NCBI GenBank assembly: GCA_030248065.1
Contig: JASAMV010002933.1
Span: forward strand, 62,001 to 126,000
Reading direction: 5' to 3'
Origin: Rhynchonema sp. JSB1_4
Taxonomy: Eukaryota > Nematoda > Chromadorea > Monhysterida > Xyalidae
Length of the DNA stretch: 64,000 nucleotides
Part shown: in pieces, positions 10,715-23,000 of the stretch
Numbering within the stretch: position 1 is the stretch's first letter
How the letters are laid out: each line of letters starts with the position of its first letter
Notes under the pieces: model-generated
What the model saw: only the letters and a program-made list of their open reading frames with translations
Databases searched by the model: none
What the model was told of the DNA's origin: nothing
Position numbers and translations under genes: made by a program

Positions 10715-13655
10715 GTGCACTGTTTGACGACGTCAGGTTCACCTCCGGACCACCAGTGTACGTCAAAACCTCTGTCCATCACCGTAGCCGGCTGCAAACA
10801 GTGCGTCTATATGTTAAAGTATGTAGTTCGTTGCTCACTGGCCTGCAGCAAATTTAGTGGTGGGTTCGGTCCAGTCTGGCTGTCATCATGTGTGTGACTT
10901 TTCTATTAACGTTAAGTCGCTAATTTCGACCAGCGTGAAATTGTTTGTCGCTGTCCGGAAAAAACATGCAAAATACGCTTTTCGAAGCAGTCACGTGATG
11001 GTGAGTGCAGATCTGATGCGATCTCCGTCCCTTTCTGACGAAATTGAGCTAGTTTTGTGTACACATTCCAGGCGGCATCACTCTTGCCACTCGCGGTATC
11101 GAATGACGAGGGCGTGCCAGATGAAGATGAAGCGATGAGCGAGTCTGTGACCAAGAGAGAGCTAAAATCGGTGCACGTACCGGTGCCGGTCGAGTGGCAT
11201 CGCGCCATGGTCGCAGTACGTGGTCGACCGTTGTACCAATTTGCAGGTATGCACTTTCGCGCATTGATGCCTTTATCCTCTTCATAGTGACCCCTCGGTG
11301 TACATTTGATTCGATAGCGCTGTCATCGTTCACAATCTGCCGTCACTCAAAGTGACCGAAATTGGACGGCTCCCGATCATAAAGAATGTCGCTATCATTT
11401 CATTTCCACGCGTTAACACTGCATTATCAGCGTATCCATAGATTATCAGTAATCGTGAGGCAAGTTTTTGTGCGCTTGCAATTTCCTTTGCTCACTATAA
11501 GCGAAAGTAATTTGTGGTAAGAAAAAATCACTTGACGAAAGGCGCAAACATCCAATCACCAATGGAACCCTAAACTGACTGCGATGGTTCTGGCCGGGAA
11601 GCTTCTACTCGACCTACTGTACCTAATACGTATGTATTTACACCACGAAGCTGAGCAACAAGTTTTATCGTTTCTTCCAGGGACCCAAATGATGATCCCG
11701 TCGTACGACTCGGGTGACAGTAACGTGCTTGTGGTCGGTCCCCCAGCAGAAGCGGATGCGTGCGCACAAAGTTTGCTTCATCTGACCGATTATTTGAAGG
11801 TGTGTGCATCTTGGGTTGTGAATTGTTCATTTATGTTCTTTGAAATGGCAAGCAGCCTGTTGGCGGGTGGTGGGCGGATTTCCGTTTGGTCGGAATAAAA
11901 AATATTGCTTCTTTCTGGCAAATGCATGTTTTTTATGACAAACTGTTCCAAAACGGTGGCCTGATGCACTGCACGAAACTGATAACCAGAGCGTGCACTC
12001 TTGCTTGACCATTGGCCTCTGCATTATTTGTGTTGCTGCTGTCCATGTTTCACCCGTGCCCCTTATCCATCACAATCGGGTGGTTGAAATCAACTCTTTC
12101 ACACTTCAACAATCTTTAGCAATGCAAATTGCTTCAATTTCAGACGAAATGCGATGGCGCCGGGGTGAAGGAGTTTGAGACCGAACCGCAGTTGAACGAC
12201 ATCACCAGCGCACAATTGAAACTGCCGTCGGGTGTGTGGGCGCGCATGTGTGGTGGGCCTGATTTGTACGACATCAGACAGGGGTGCGCTCCCGTGAATA
12301 TCAAACGCAAACGTCGCTCTCGTGGTGACGTTCACACGGTAAGAATCACATCGTGAATTCGACCATGATGTCAGGCTTGATTTGTGCGCACCGTTCCAAC
12401 TCGGTGCTCTCCTGGTCTGTAAGCTCACCATGTGCACATGAGTGGCCAAAAACGCACTTTGCACTCAAAACTGGCCGCGCTGGACCGCCCCAATGGTCAG
12501 ACAGTATCAGTGTCCACGAGGATGTGCGCACTCGCGGTTTCTTCATTTTTTGGCGATATCAAGCTTGGTCCTCGGGCCAGTCTGACTTTGTCATGCGTAT
12601 CACGCCTTTTTTGTATTTCTAATATTTCAGATTGACGCCATATAATTTTGGTCAGAATAAAAGTTGTCCTCAGACAGCTCATAAAGAATATTTACGCTGG
12701 TCAAAAAATGTGGAAAATGCTCGTCGCCCGCGTAAAATTGGCTTGTGTAAGAGTTTGACACTCTGACAGTCTGGTACAGTACCGTACCTGTATCTGGTCA
12801 TGGTATGTACTTTGTGGTCTGATGTGTAAAAAAACAGATGCGTTTCTTTGAGGTCGTGACGATCAGTGGACCCAAAGATCAGGTGAAGGTGGCCACAAAG
12901 TTGATCCACGCATTGGCGCAGCATCATGCCGTCAATTTTGTGCAGTGTGTGCGTGTGAAACGTCGCTACGTCGTGGGCGTGGCGGGACGAAGCATTTGGC
13001 AGGTTTGATGGTCGAGTTTTACAGTAATTGAAGAGTTTTACCGCAATCAGTTCATTGGCGCAATCGGTCACTGTCTTGAAAAGTTTTTTGCTTGTTTCGT
13101 CAATTTTAAAGAAACAGGGGCATTTCAATATCTTAGCCAGTATCAAGCTTGGTGATTGGATAGGCTTGACCTTGGAGCAGTGACTCTTTTGGATTAAAAC
13201 TTATTATTTATTCAAGATGCATTTATATCAGCAAGCACCAGCAAATAACTTCGATCAGCGGGGACCTTCTTTTTGCTGTCTGGAATGAACAACGTTTACA
13301 CTGGTCAAATGCGTGGCAACAGCAGATCTCGATACATCTTGTCAAGCAAGTCACGTGTCCAACACGAAACCGATCCGATCACCAAGTTGAATGCCTGTCT
13401 GGGTGTTTAACCAATTTTTCACCAGTCCCCACTTTGATGTTGGTGATGCGCGGAGTTGCCGGTTCTCTGCTCATCGTGCTATCAATAGTGGAGTGGGATA
13501 CAAACTTTTAAACAAAGTCAACCTTGATTACCGTTTTTCAGTTGGTGCGCAAATACCCAATGGTGAGTCTAGAGATCCAGCACAACAAGATGGACAGCGC
13601 TATTCGATTGTGCGGACCGATTATCGATGTGAAATCGTTGCGAAAATTGATCGAG
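10715..13655 (+). CDS. exons encoding at least three contiguous vigilin-like KH domains
   Basis: Exons 10715-10822 (weak), 11072-11246, 11681-11799, 12144-12338, 12838-13002 and 13542-13655, all phase-compatible. KH a: VHVPVPVEWHRAMVAVRGRP, GTQMMIP, then the strand NVLVVGPPAEADACAQSLL. KH b: AQLKLPSGVWARMCGGPDLY, then FFEVVTISGPKDQVKVATKL. KH c: VRVKRRYVVGVAGRSIWQLV (GVAG fits the GXXG loop), then AIRLCGPIIDVKSLRKLIE. Domains follow one another with almost no linker, as in vigilin/Scp160. Loops of a and b are degenerate. The exon at 10715 may hold half of another KH (PLSITVAGCKQC). The last helix of KH c runs straight into the next exon at 13951, tying the KH part to the S1 part. Confidence 0.65.
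13141..13392. mobile_element. intronic MITE, AAGCTTGGTGATTGGAT ends
   Basis: Inverted ends ATCAAGCTTGGTGATTGGAT and ATCCGATCACCAAGTTGAAT, with inner motifs shared by related copies: TTTACACTGGTCAAA and a GTCACGTG core. Relatives lie near 3950, 10915, 12640, 16005, 18510, 20230, 30440, 33420 and 36800, almost all inside introns. Confidence 0.55.
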
Positions 13656-13950
13656 GTGTGTCATTCTAGTGACTCTTTCTCGTGTTTTCTGTCACACAGC
13701 TTCCACTTTTGCTGGGACCTACAGTCGCCTTTTAGGAACGTCACGCCAGAGTCTGTGTAGGGTGCACGTTTTGTCCATGTCGAGTGTGCTTTATATTGGT
13801 TGCGCAGGCCGCGATAGCCGACCGATTAGATCATCAAAATATGGAAGCACATTCGCAAGAGTCAATAAAACATACAAGTCAAACTTTTGCATGTCCAACA
13901 AAAAAACTACGAAAAACATCACCGAATGCTTATTCTAATGTTCCATGCAG

Positions 13951-14949
13951 GCGCACATCAACGACTGTGTGTCTGCGGCTGAGCAAGTGCCGAGCGATGA
14001 CTGGCTGGCCGCGCAGGATTGTTGCACGGATCTGCGGCGGACTTGCGAACCGGCCATCGGCAACGAACAGCTGTTCAATATGCTCACCGAAGAAAAGTTG
14101 AAAATCGGTTAGTCGAACCAATTGGTTGCTTTGTATTGACATCATTTTCCCAGTTTCTGCGTTACGATTTTGTTTTTGTGCGCACATCTGCAGCCCAACC
14201 TTTGTAAATCAGGCAAACTGGTGCTCGGCCGTGTGATGAACGTCGTGTGGAAACAGGCTGATGAGCAAACATCGAACGAGCGAGTGCGAGAGGGCAAGGA
14301 CACGGTCGGTTGATGTTTCATACCCACTTGAATTCGCACTTTGGCCAATGACACAGACTTTCAATAGAACAGAGGCGACGATAATGAAACTTTGCATATC
14401 AATCAATCTCTGACCATTTAGATATGGAGTCATATGCACGGCACATCGCAATTGCGTCCGGGCAAGCCAATCGGCCTGCGCGTTAGACTAAAAAATGGCA
14501 TCATCGGAATCATTGAAACACAATTTATCAGCTGGGAAGAAATCATTGAACTGAAGGTGGGTATAATGATTTGTTTTTACTGTACTTGCTTGTTTTTGCT
14601 CGTACACAGTAAGATGTAGTATTTCCACAAATCGTGAGTGATGAGCTTTTTCTGAGTGATTTTCGAATCCGAAACAAAAATGCAAAGTAAACAGACAAAA
14701 AGTGGCAGCAACGCATGGGCACCAAATTGTTGTCGTTTTTTGTCTCAGCCCAACGAGCCTGTGTGGGGTCGCGTGATGAAAGTCGATCCGAAAAGATTCG
14801 TTGTCAATCTGAGCTGTGAATCGATCGATCAACTGAAGGGCGCGGTGAGCAAGGTTGTTGAACAACACAATGTGGATCAGTGGCTGGTGCAACAAGAGCA
14901 GCAGCAGCACCAAATCACTGTCGTCGCGCCCACACGCTCAGAGCCAATG
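13951..14949 (+). CDS. exons encoding an SPT6-type S1 region
   Basis: Exons 13951-14107, 14213-14304, 14422-14556 and 14749-14949, phases 0/1/0/0. NEQLFNMLTEEKLKIGKLVL mirrors the EEIFNMLTKE...YIGKL segment of SPT6 just before its S1 domain. IWSHMHGTSQLRPGKPIGLR and LKNGIIGIIETQFIS mirror [20 protein letters not shown] and NGVTGFIPTKFLSD. PVWGRVMKVDPKRFVVNLSC mirrors the last S1 strands. SPT6 is a histone chaperone and elongation factor that travels with RNA polymerase II; its S1 domain is an OB fold. The other SPT6 parts (HtH, YqgF, HhH, tandem SH2) are not seen here. A Gln-rich tail follows. Confidence 0.7.
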
Positions 14950-16222
14950 GTTGGTGTGTGTTTGTTAGCCAGTTGATCCATTTCTCAGCTTTAAACCCGC
15001 AATTATGTCGCCTTTTCCTCCTCTAAATTTTGTTTCCGATCCGAAATACGAGCCCATGTCCGGTGGTGTTCGTGGACTGAGTCACCGATCAAATTCGGTG
15101 ATCAATCCGTCCTGTCCGGTTTTGATCACGTGACTTTTGGCTAATTGTTTACTTTTTCAATGCAAATTGTCGTCAACTCAAACAGCCCTAAATAAGCGTG
15201 AGAGCTACTGTGTGACATGTGTCAGTGGCTAACAAAAAAACTTTTTTCATTAAAACTCCATTTTTAAAAAAATATTTTTTCATTTAAATTTTTTTATTCC
15301 AGCCAAAAACTACCTGAAACGAAAAAAATGAGCGCCAAAGCAAAAAATAGCGGCATTTATCTTCCGTAACGTGCACCAAGTGCATATAAAGCGCTGATGA
15401 TACGAAAACAATACTCAACAATGGTCAATGAGCACCAACAGTGACCAGGTACACTTCCTCTCCAGGTGGTGTGGGTGCCTTGGTGACACTCAAGACGGCA
15501 AATCTGGGTGAAATTAATGCCTCATGGTACACGACCAATGCACATATGTGACAAACAGTGTAAATTTAGAGTGACTATCACACCGAATCACTGCATTCGG
15601 GTCTGTTGCATGGATAGATGCATGCCCACCCAGTCACATGTACGTGTGTAGTCATATGAGAGGCCCTGTGAGTGTGTCCACTATGTCAAGATGCCACAAA
15701 ACAACGATTATGGCACCAAATAAAGCCATGGTAGGGTCAGGTGATGTCAACAGCAGCAATTTTTATGCAAGAAATAGCCCTTTTTAGCAAAAAATGAGAA
15801 ATTTTCACAATTTTAAAGCATTTGAGCAAATTTTTTTGTAACTTTTAGAACGAATTTTTTTATAAAAAATTTTTGTTTAAAAACCACTGCTATGTGCTAT
15901 ACATGGCACTCTGGCTGAGTTGACAACGAAAGTTGCCGATGTACGTTGACCGCATGAATTTAAGCCGACCTTTTGCATTTATTTCGAAATTAAGTGACGC
16001 CACTAATTCTACCAGCGAAAAAGTTTTCAATCGCTGTCTAGAATAGAATTTTACGCCGGGCGCAGTTGATCGACTTCGTAAATCTCGAAGTCACGTGACC
16101 ATACCCAAGGCCGGGATCGGCAACTTTGATACCGCATACGCGCCCGGTTGTGCATGTGAACGTGCACACGCAGTTTTATAATGTTCGTCATACTACATTT
16201 TAGTGCGGTCATATTTTTTCAG
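14950..16222. other. intron with AT-rich MITE remnants
   Basis: No exon could be supported. 15230-15310 and 15775-15900 are T/A-homopolymer stretches like the interiors of the CAGGGTTGG MITEs. 15990-16110 resembles the 13141-13392 MITE family (ACCAGCGAAAA, GTCACGTGACC). Confidence 0.4.
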
Positions 16223-19200
16223 GATACCGATGGCGGTGATTCGATCAGCCCAAGTAAACCGAGCAATATGGTGCACGAATGTACCGACGGCGAAAGTGAC
16301 GATGATGAACAAATGCCGCACATCGTTAGTGTTGCTGGTTCATTAAAAAATATTAGTGCCGTGCGCATTGGATGTCAAAATGGTACCACGTACAATATCG
16401 ACATCCAATTCGGAAATGCCTGTAAACTTCGGCATGGGAACTGTCGGCTGTGATTCTTTCGGTTTTGAAGGGATTGTTTGATTCCCAAATTTTAATGCAC
16501 ACTTTTGCAGCATGATGACCCAAGAATGTGATCCAAACTTTTTATTTTTTAGCTAATTTTCACACGAACGGAGTTTTGTTGCAGACGTCAAGGCATTCGT
16601 TGGTGTCGCGGTGTCGCAAGCGACGGCACGCGGACGGCATCGACAAAGATGTTCTGCATGAACTGTTCACGTCATTGGGTTAGTGACTTTGTATTTTCTT
16701 TCCAATTGTATTCATGGTGCGTTCACAACCGACCCGCATACTTGACCAAAAACATGAACATACAAAGCACACGAGCATCGAGGCATTGCGCTGTGTGCAC
16801 CAGGTCATCGTCTGTGTGAACGCCCACTAAATAAAAAGAGTTGCGTGCTGTGTTGCTCTCGCCATAATGCAGTCTGTTTCAGTGTTTTGACACTTTTAGT
16901 GAAACATCAACTAATCGGATTAGTCAATATAAGGAATATTGCGCTTTAGCTTTGCACATGACAAGCGGCAGTATGAGTAGACACACAGGAGCTCATATTT
17001 GCATCACTTTCAATTTCAGGCATGGATGATATCGAGATCGTCTCAATGCTTGGGGGACACAGAGGCATTACTCAACCGTTTCTGAAGCGTACAGCGTTTG
17101 ATTTTACAAGGTTAGCACACTTTTGGATCGGCGCGTGCCGTATGTCACACAGAAATGTTTCTTTCTTTCATTTACAGTACATAAATATAAATACCTGGTG
17201 TAAATGTTTTGGACCACGCGACAGCCCGGTATTGTACATACCCCAGTGGCTGAATATAAGATTCGCAATATTCTTTGCGGTGGCTGACCGTGTGGTAGTA
17301 GACTCAGTGAATCAGAAGCGAAACGATTCTGAATGAATAAATAGGGTTCGTCGATAAGTTTTAGCATTTCAAGCTTGTTCTTCAGTCCATAGAACACGTT
17401 GTTCACTCAGATGTCGGACAAAGGCCACATTCCGGCGTATCAACTTGGTCATCGGGTCGGATCTATCTGGTAGATCACTCCGATTCTATCCGATCGCCAA
17501 GGTTGATCACCGGCCAGTGTGAATACGATGAATGTGACTGGACATGTTCGATATTCATTGCACACCTGGAGATACGAAAATTTGAACTTTTCAGTTTACC
17601 TGGGGCCAAGTGTGCGGCACGCGAGCGCGGTGCGACGACAACGGGCAGCAACCCACGACGAACATCGACGAACAGTGACGAGCGGGCAGCCGGCCGTTCG
17701 TCCGACTCGGAGGAGACCGATGAAGATGACATTGATGACGAAGATGATGGTGACGACAGTGACCAGACTGGAGATGCAGACAAGTCCACCGATAGCGCGC
17801 CCGATAGGGAGAATGATGATGACGTGGTCGCCTGGATCTGCGCTAGTTTACTAGGTGAGTATGGATCTGTCACCCAATTATGCGAGTCTGGTGATGTTTT
17901 TATTGGTGCTGTGTGCATGCATACGTGATGTTTTGAAACATTAAGTCCGTGCGCAGGCGTCTGTCTGCTTAGTCCGTGGTGATGCAATGCTGCAGCCAGG
18001 GTTCGCCAAAAAACTTTTTTTTCCAAAAATTCGCTTTTTAAAAAAACTTTTTTAGAAAATTAAAAACGCCCAGATGACCGAAATGTGCCCCATAAAAGTT
18101 GGAAAACGCCCATGTTGGGAAGAAAACGTGGTTAAATGAATAAGTAATTATATGTGTTTGGCAAAATAAACGGATTTCAACCCTTTTCTAGCGAGTTCTT
18201 AACATCCCATATCAGACCGCATCATGGGACCAAGTTTGGAAGTCAAACTCCGTATATCGACGTATCTCGACAGAATAAAAATTGGTCGGAAATTTTTTTG
18301 AAAAAAAATGGGACAAAAAAATTGATTTTTCTTGAAAATCAGGTAGTTTTCCTGAAAAATCAGGGAAAATCAAGGAAATCCAGGATTTAAAAAAACGAAA
18401 AAGGACCCAGCGGTTTTTTTAAGAAAAGACGCCGTCGTTTTTTTGCCCAACCCTGGCTGTGGCACAGTACATTATATTATATGTGCGCCAAGTCAACGGC
18501 CGGTATGGAACTTGGTGATTGGATCGGTTTTTAATTTTTATCAATTTTAAGCTTTTTGAGATTACATAGGTCACCAACATTGATCAGCGTAAGAGGGAAA
18601 AACTTCCTACACCTAAAAAGTATGTAACTTTTAGTAATTGTTTGTAAAGCATTGACAGTGGAGAATATCGATTCGCACTGTTCACTATTCATTTTTTGCA
18701 GCCGATGGCCAACCGCCGAGCACTGACAGAGTGACACATTGGGTGGCCACTTCGAACGGACTTGGCGTGGAAGTCTCCAAGTTGAATGACTACGGTCCGT
18801 GCTGGTTTTTGCTGCGATTAGAGCACGACGAACAGAGTGAAGTCGATGATTTTTGGTCGGCCTTACAAACACTGTTGGACCGTGGCTTGATCATGCAATT
18901 TTTTAAGAACGAGGAATCTGCGCTGCAGCTGTTGGACCAAGTAAGTACAGCTGATGATTTTATTCGCGTTGTTGGTTTTATTATTTTGTTCTGATACAAT
19001 GTCATTGTCTTACATTGGTGCCTCGGCGAAATCCATTTTCTAATCTAATTGATCTTGGCCTCTTCGGATGGGAAATTTAGGGCAGGTTGTTGATGTGCCG
19101 CATGCCCCATTGCACCATCATTCATATGTACGTGTCAATCACTTCAGTGAGCCTTGGGAAGAATCCGGCATCCATATAGCCTGTCATCATCATTATGCAA

Positions 19201-19467
19201 CCAAACTGTCAGGAAATTTCTAGACGGATTGGTGTAAAATTATACATGCGCACCATGTTATCACTGCTGACTTACATGTTCCTGTATATCGTGTCCATAT
19301 GCGAGGTTGTTAGTCAAGTTTGTGACTGCAGAATGCAAGTACCATACGTTTCCAGATGAGCCGCGCCGATTTCGATGGTCGGCGAGGGGCGCCCTCTAGA
19401 TTTTTGGTCTACGAACTGGAGCCAAACGCGTTCGGCCCCGGTCTGGACCAGGCTCAGTACGACGAAG
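16223..19467 (+). CDS. acidic exons of unknown function
   Basis: Exons 16223-16324, 16585-16678, 17020-17110, 17595-17854, 18702-18940 and 19356-19467 join in phase (0/0/1/2/1/0). The product has two acidic Ser-rich stretches (ECTDGESDDDEQMPHI; and SDSEETDEDDIDDEDD within 17595-17854) around possibly helical segments: KDVLHELFTSLGMDDIEIVS, and in 18702-18940 the well-composed KLNDYGPCWFLLRLEHDEQS and DFWSALQTLLDRGLIMQFF. I do not recognise the folds. Acidic runs of this type are common in chromatin and RNA-polymerase-associated proteins. The last exon ends at a strong donor (GACGAAG|GTGAGT), so coding continues into the leucine-rich repeats. Confidence 0.5.
17997..18455. mobile_element. MITE, CAGGGTT ends
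   Basis: Starts CAGGGTTCGCC and ends GGGCAAAAAAACG on the complementary strand (GCCCAACCCTG on the + strand). The interior is poly-A/T. It lies in the intron 17855-18701. Confidence 0.5.
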
Positions 19468-20038
19468 GTGAGTTATCTGTCATAAATCGAATCTGGTCAT
19501 TTGCACGAATGAGTTGGCGGCCATTCACAAACCCGCGTTCACCAAACCACGACCGGAGAAGTTCTGCGGTGCCCTTCCCCCATCCGAATAGGCGCTCACA
19601 GGAATAGGTTTACCATATCTGCCAAGTTTTCCGAATAAACCTCCAGGGCTTACCCATCGAGCGCAATCGAAACTGGGGGAGGGGCGAATCGAACACTTCT
19701 CCGGTAATTTGACTTTATATCAAGATTTTATGGCGGGATGATGCTTGTGGCACGCATTACGCATTGGATCACTGTGGGAGATGCTGTTCGAGCCCCAACC
19801 TGTCTTTGGATGCTGGTGTGTAGGGGGCAGCGGCGGGAAAGCTCGTTAGAGACGAACGCGCCGTCGTGTCCAGACCACAATAATGCGTGCCACAAACACC
19901 AACACTCGTACCTATTATGCATCAAGGTCAAACATCATTTTTGCCTTCCGCAGCGTGCCACACGCATACACACACGCCAGACAGATAATTTCTGCAACAC
20001 ATTCTAATTTCAATTTCAATTATAACGATAAATTTTAG

Positions 20039-23000
20039 CGACCATGAATTTCGCTGACCGAATCAATCAAGCTGCGGCCGATCAGGACATCGTAATCACG
20101 ACACTAGACCTGAATGGAATGTCACTGAATGCAGAGACGGTCAAGCCGCTCGGTGCTGCCGTCGCAAGATTAAGCAAACTGAAAGTTGGTCCATTGACTA
20201 GTTTGTAAATTACGCTACTTGGTACTTGGCGATCGGTCCCGCTGTTGCAAACAACATTTACGCTAGTCGAAATTAGTGGTATCAGTAAATCTGGAAGTAT
20301 ACTCATTGCAAGAGGTCACGTGATCAAGACAAGAACGGACCGGACCAAGTTTGATCTCTCTCGATTATATTTTGGCGATGTTTTCACCACAAAAACACGA
20401 ATGTCGACTGTTTCAGCATGCTCTATTCGGCAACATTCTAAAATCAAAACCTAACAATAATGATGTGGCCGCCATATTGGCAATCCAGAAGATCGTTGAT
20501 GAAAAGGATCGCGCGGCTGCATCGGCCGCGCACGAAGCAGCTCGCCAGGCCGAATACGTCCGGGCCGCTGAGGTAGTGCTGGTGAGTGACCTATGTATAC
20601 CTGAACCTGGTTGTGTATAGTCCAACAACAAAATTTAGGCCCCGTGCGTTGCCTGAATCGTAAAATGCGCGAACCCCGGTGCTTCACCTCAGACCGGAAG
20701 TGATCTGCAGTTACATGTCAAAAATAACCTGTCATGCAACCTGCAGATCAATTCCGGTATGAGGCGAAGCACTGGGTTATTCGCGCTGTACGATTCAGAG
20801 AACGCACAGAGCATAAATTCTGAATTAGCTGTTGTTCGACTATACAGATCTGAGTTCGTTTCAAAGGCGATCATTCATGTTTTTACGGTCCACATGACGT
20901 GTGAACTCTATGTATACAGCGAACATGTCAAGTCAGCCCAAATCTGCCGCTGATATCAGATATTCATATCGTGAACGAAAATGTCCGATGTCGATCGATT
21001 CACAGTACATGTTCTGATGTATGGTATACAATGTCTATGATCCAGCGTGTTTTTTTGCAGTTGCCGCTTCGACCTGTCCAGACGGGTGGGGTGCACCAGG
21101 TCATCGTCACCCCAAGCACACACACGAGCTGGTTTCGTGCTCAACAATTCATTGATGACCGCTGGTGTTTTTCAGAGCACTCTACTCGGCAGCGTGATGA
21201 CAGCACCGTTGCGCACTCTGGATCTGTCCGCCAACGCTATTGGTGGTTGTTTTGATGCACAGTTGGGCATCCGGCTATTGTTGCACTCAAGGGCAAAAAC
21301 AATTAGGACCATCAATTTCACCAACATCGGGCTAGGAGGTGCTGGCGCAAAGGTGAGCGTGACTGCGGGTTATTGCTGGTCGCAAAATGATCAAATAAGA
21401 AGTCGCAAAATGCTAGATGTAGAGCGTCCTCCCTGACAAGTGACAAAGCTAAGTGGCACTCCCAGCTGCGATTTTACGCATATTATAGTCCTTCCTTATT
21501 ATATTGGTCCAAAGACCCACTCAACCTGCGATCCACTTCTTCCTAACTAAGGTCTAGATTGTGCGATTTACCTTGAAAATGCAAAGAAAGAGAAATCAGG
21601 CGTTACATGCCACGTAAGAAGTCCGCACACGAAGCAATGTTTCAGGCTTCTAGTGACGTTGGCTGCGCGCATGTCACGCGTGATGTCTCATTCTTTCTTT
21701 AAGAGGAATCGTGGAATTTTGAGCTCAGCTTGGAGTTGGCTTTCAACCTTTGCCGCAATCAGGTTATAATTTGCCCGGCCTATTCAAATGCGGTGTTGTG
21801 TTCTCAGGCCTTTGCGTCGATGCTTAAGGACGTTGTCGAATCGGCGGATGGCCAGCTACAGTTGCGGCACATCATGCTCGACAAGAACAAGTTCGGGCAT
21901 GATGACGATCATTGTTTGCAGATATTGGCTGACTCGATGAAGGTTGGTGAATGACTTATTCGAAATTTGACATGACCTGGGACAGTGCTTGGCTGATGCT
22001 ATTGTTCTCGACGCAAGTGCCTGTCGTTCGTGCAGACGCAGCTGCCTGGGTGTCTGCTAAAAAAATATGCAACACACTTGCGGAGTGCGTGTGTTGACGA
22101 CATAATTTGTAGAGGCGCATTGGCATGAACCCCGTTCTTACGTTGCAGACCATCTCAACATTGGAGACACTCACAATGGCAAATTGCTCAGTCACAGCCG
22201 CGGGGATGAGGATCGTCTGCACGGCGCTGTGCGAAGCCAGCTGTGCTCATCATCTGCCAAATTTACGCGCAGTTGACTTCTCCTCGAATTGCTTGTGCGG
22301 CCAAACTCTTGGAGAGGTAGGTACCATGAACGAATATGGTCCCACATAGAATGTTGCACAACATTTTTGGAGAGACATTCGGTGAAATGTGTTGCCTGAT
22401 CCAACGAGCTAGTCTTATTCTTGGTACAGCCACTGACAGACACAAGCGTGATGAGATCTTGGAATTTTCTTGTAAAATATCTCGAAATTCGTTCGTGCTT
22501 GTCTTATTATGTGGTGCGTGCTCCAGTCATCAGCTCTCACAAAGAAATCTATCCCAAATGGTCTGCCACGCATGAATGAGGAGTTTGCGCAATAATTTTG
22601 CTGACTTCGTTTACATTCATCATGTTTGGTGCGGCTGGGCAATTGAGCAAAGCACATTTGGGCAAGAGCACTTTGAGCAAGAAAAAACGGGCAGACCCAA
22701 AAGAGCAGAGCTGTTATTTTTGTCCCAATGGCTTAGACTTGGGCTGATTTAGGTATCAGACTTAGGCTTAGGCTTGGGCCTACACTTAGGCTTAGTTTTG
22801 TATTTGGGCTTAGGCTTAGGCTCAGGCTTATTTTTTTAAGTTCTGCTCTTTTGACCTCTGCTCTTTTTCACTTGCTCAAAGTGGTCTTGCCTAAACGCGC
22901 TTTGCTCAATTGCCCGTCGGCCTCCTGTTTACAGCTTCTGCTCAATTGTCCGCAGCTGACGCGTTGCATAGTGGATTCTGCGCTCAGCTTGAACGAGGCC

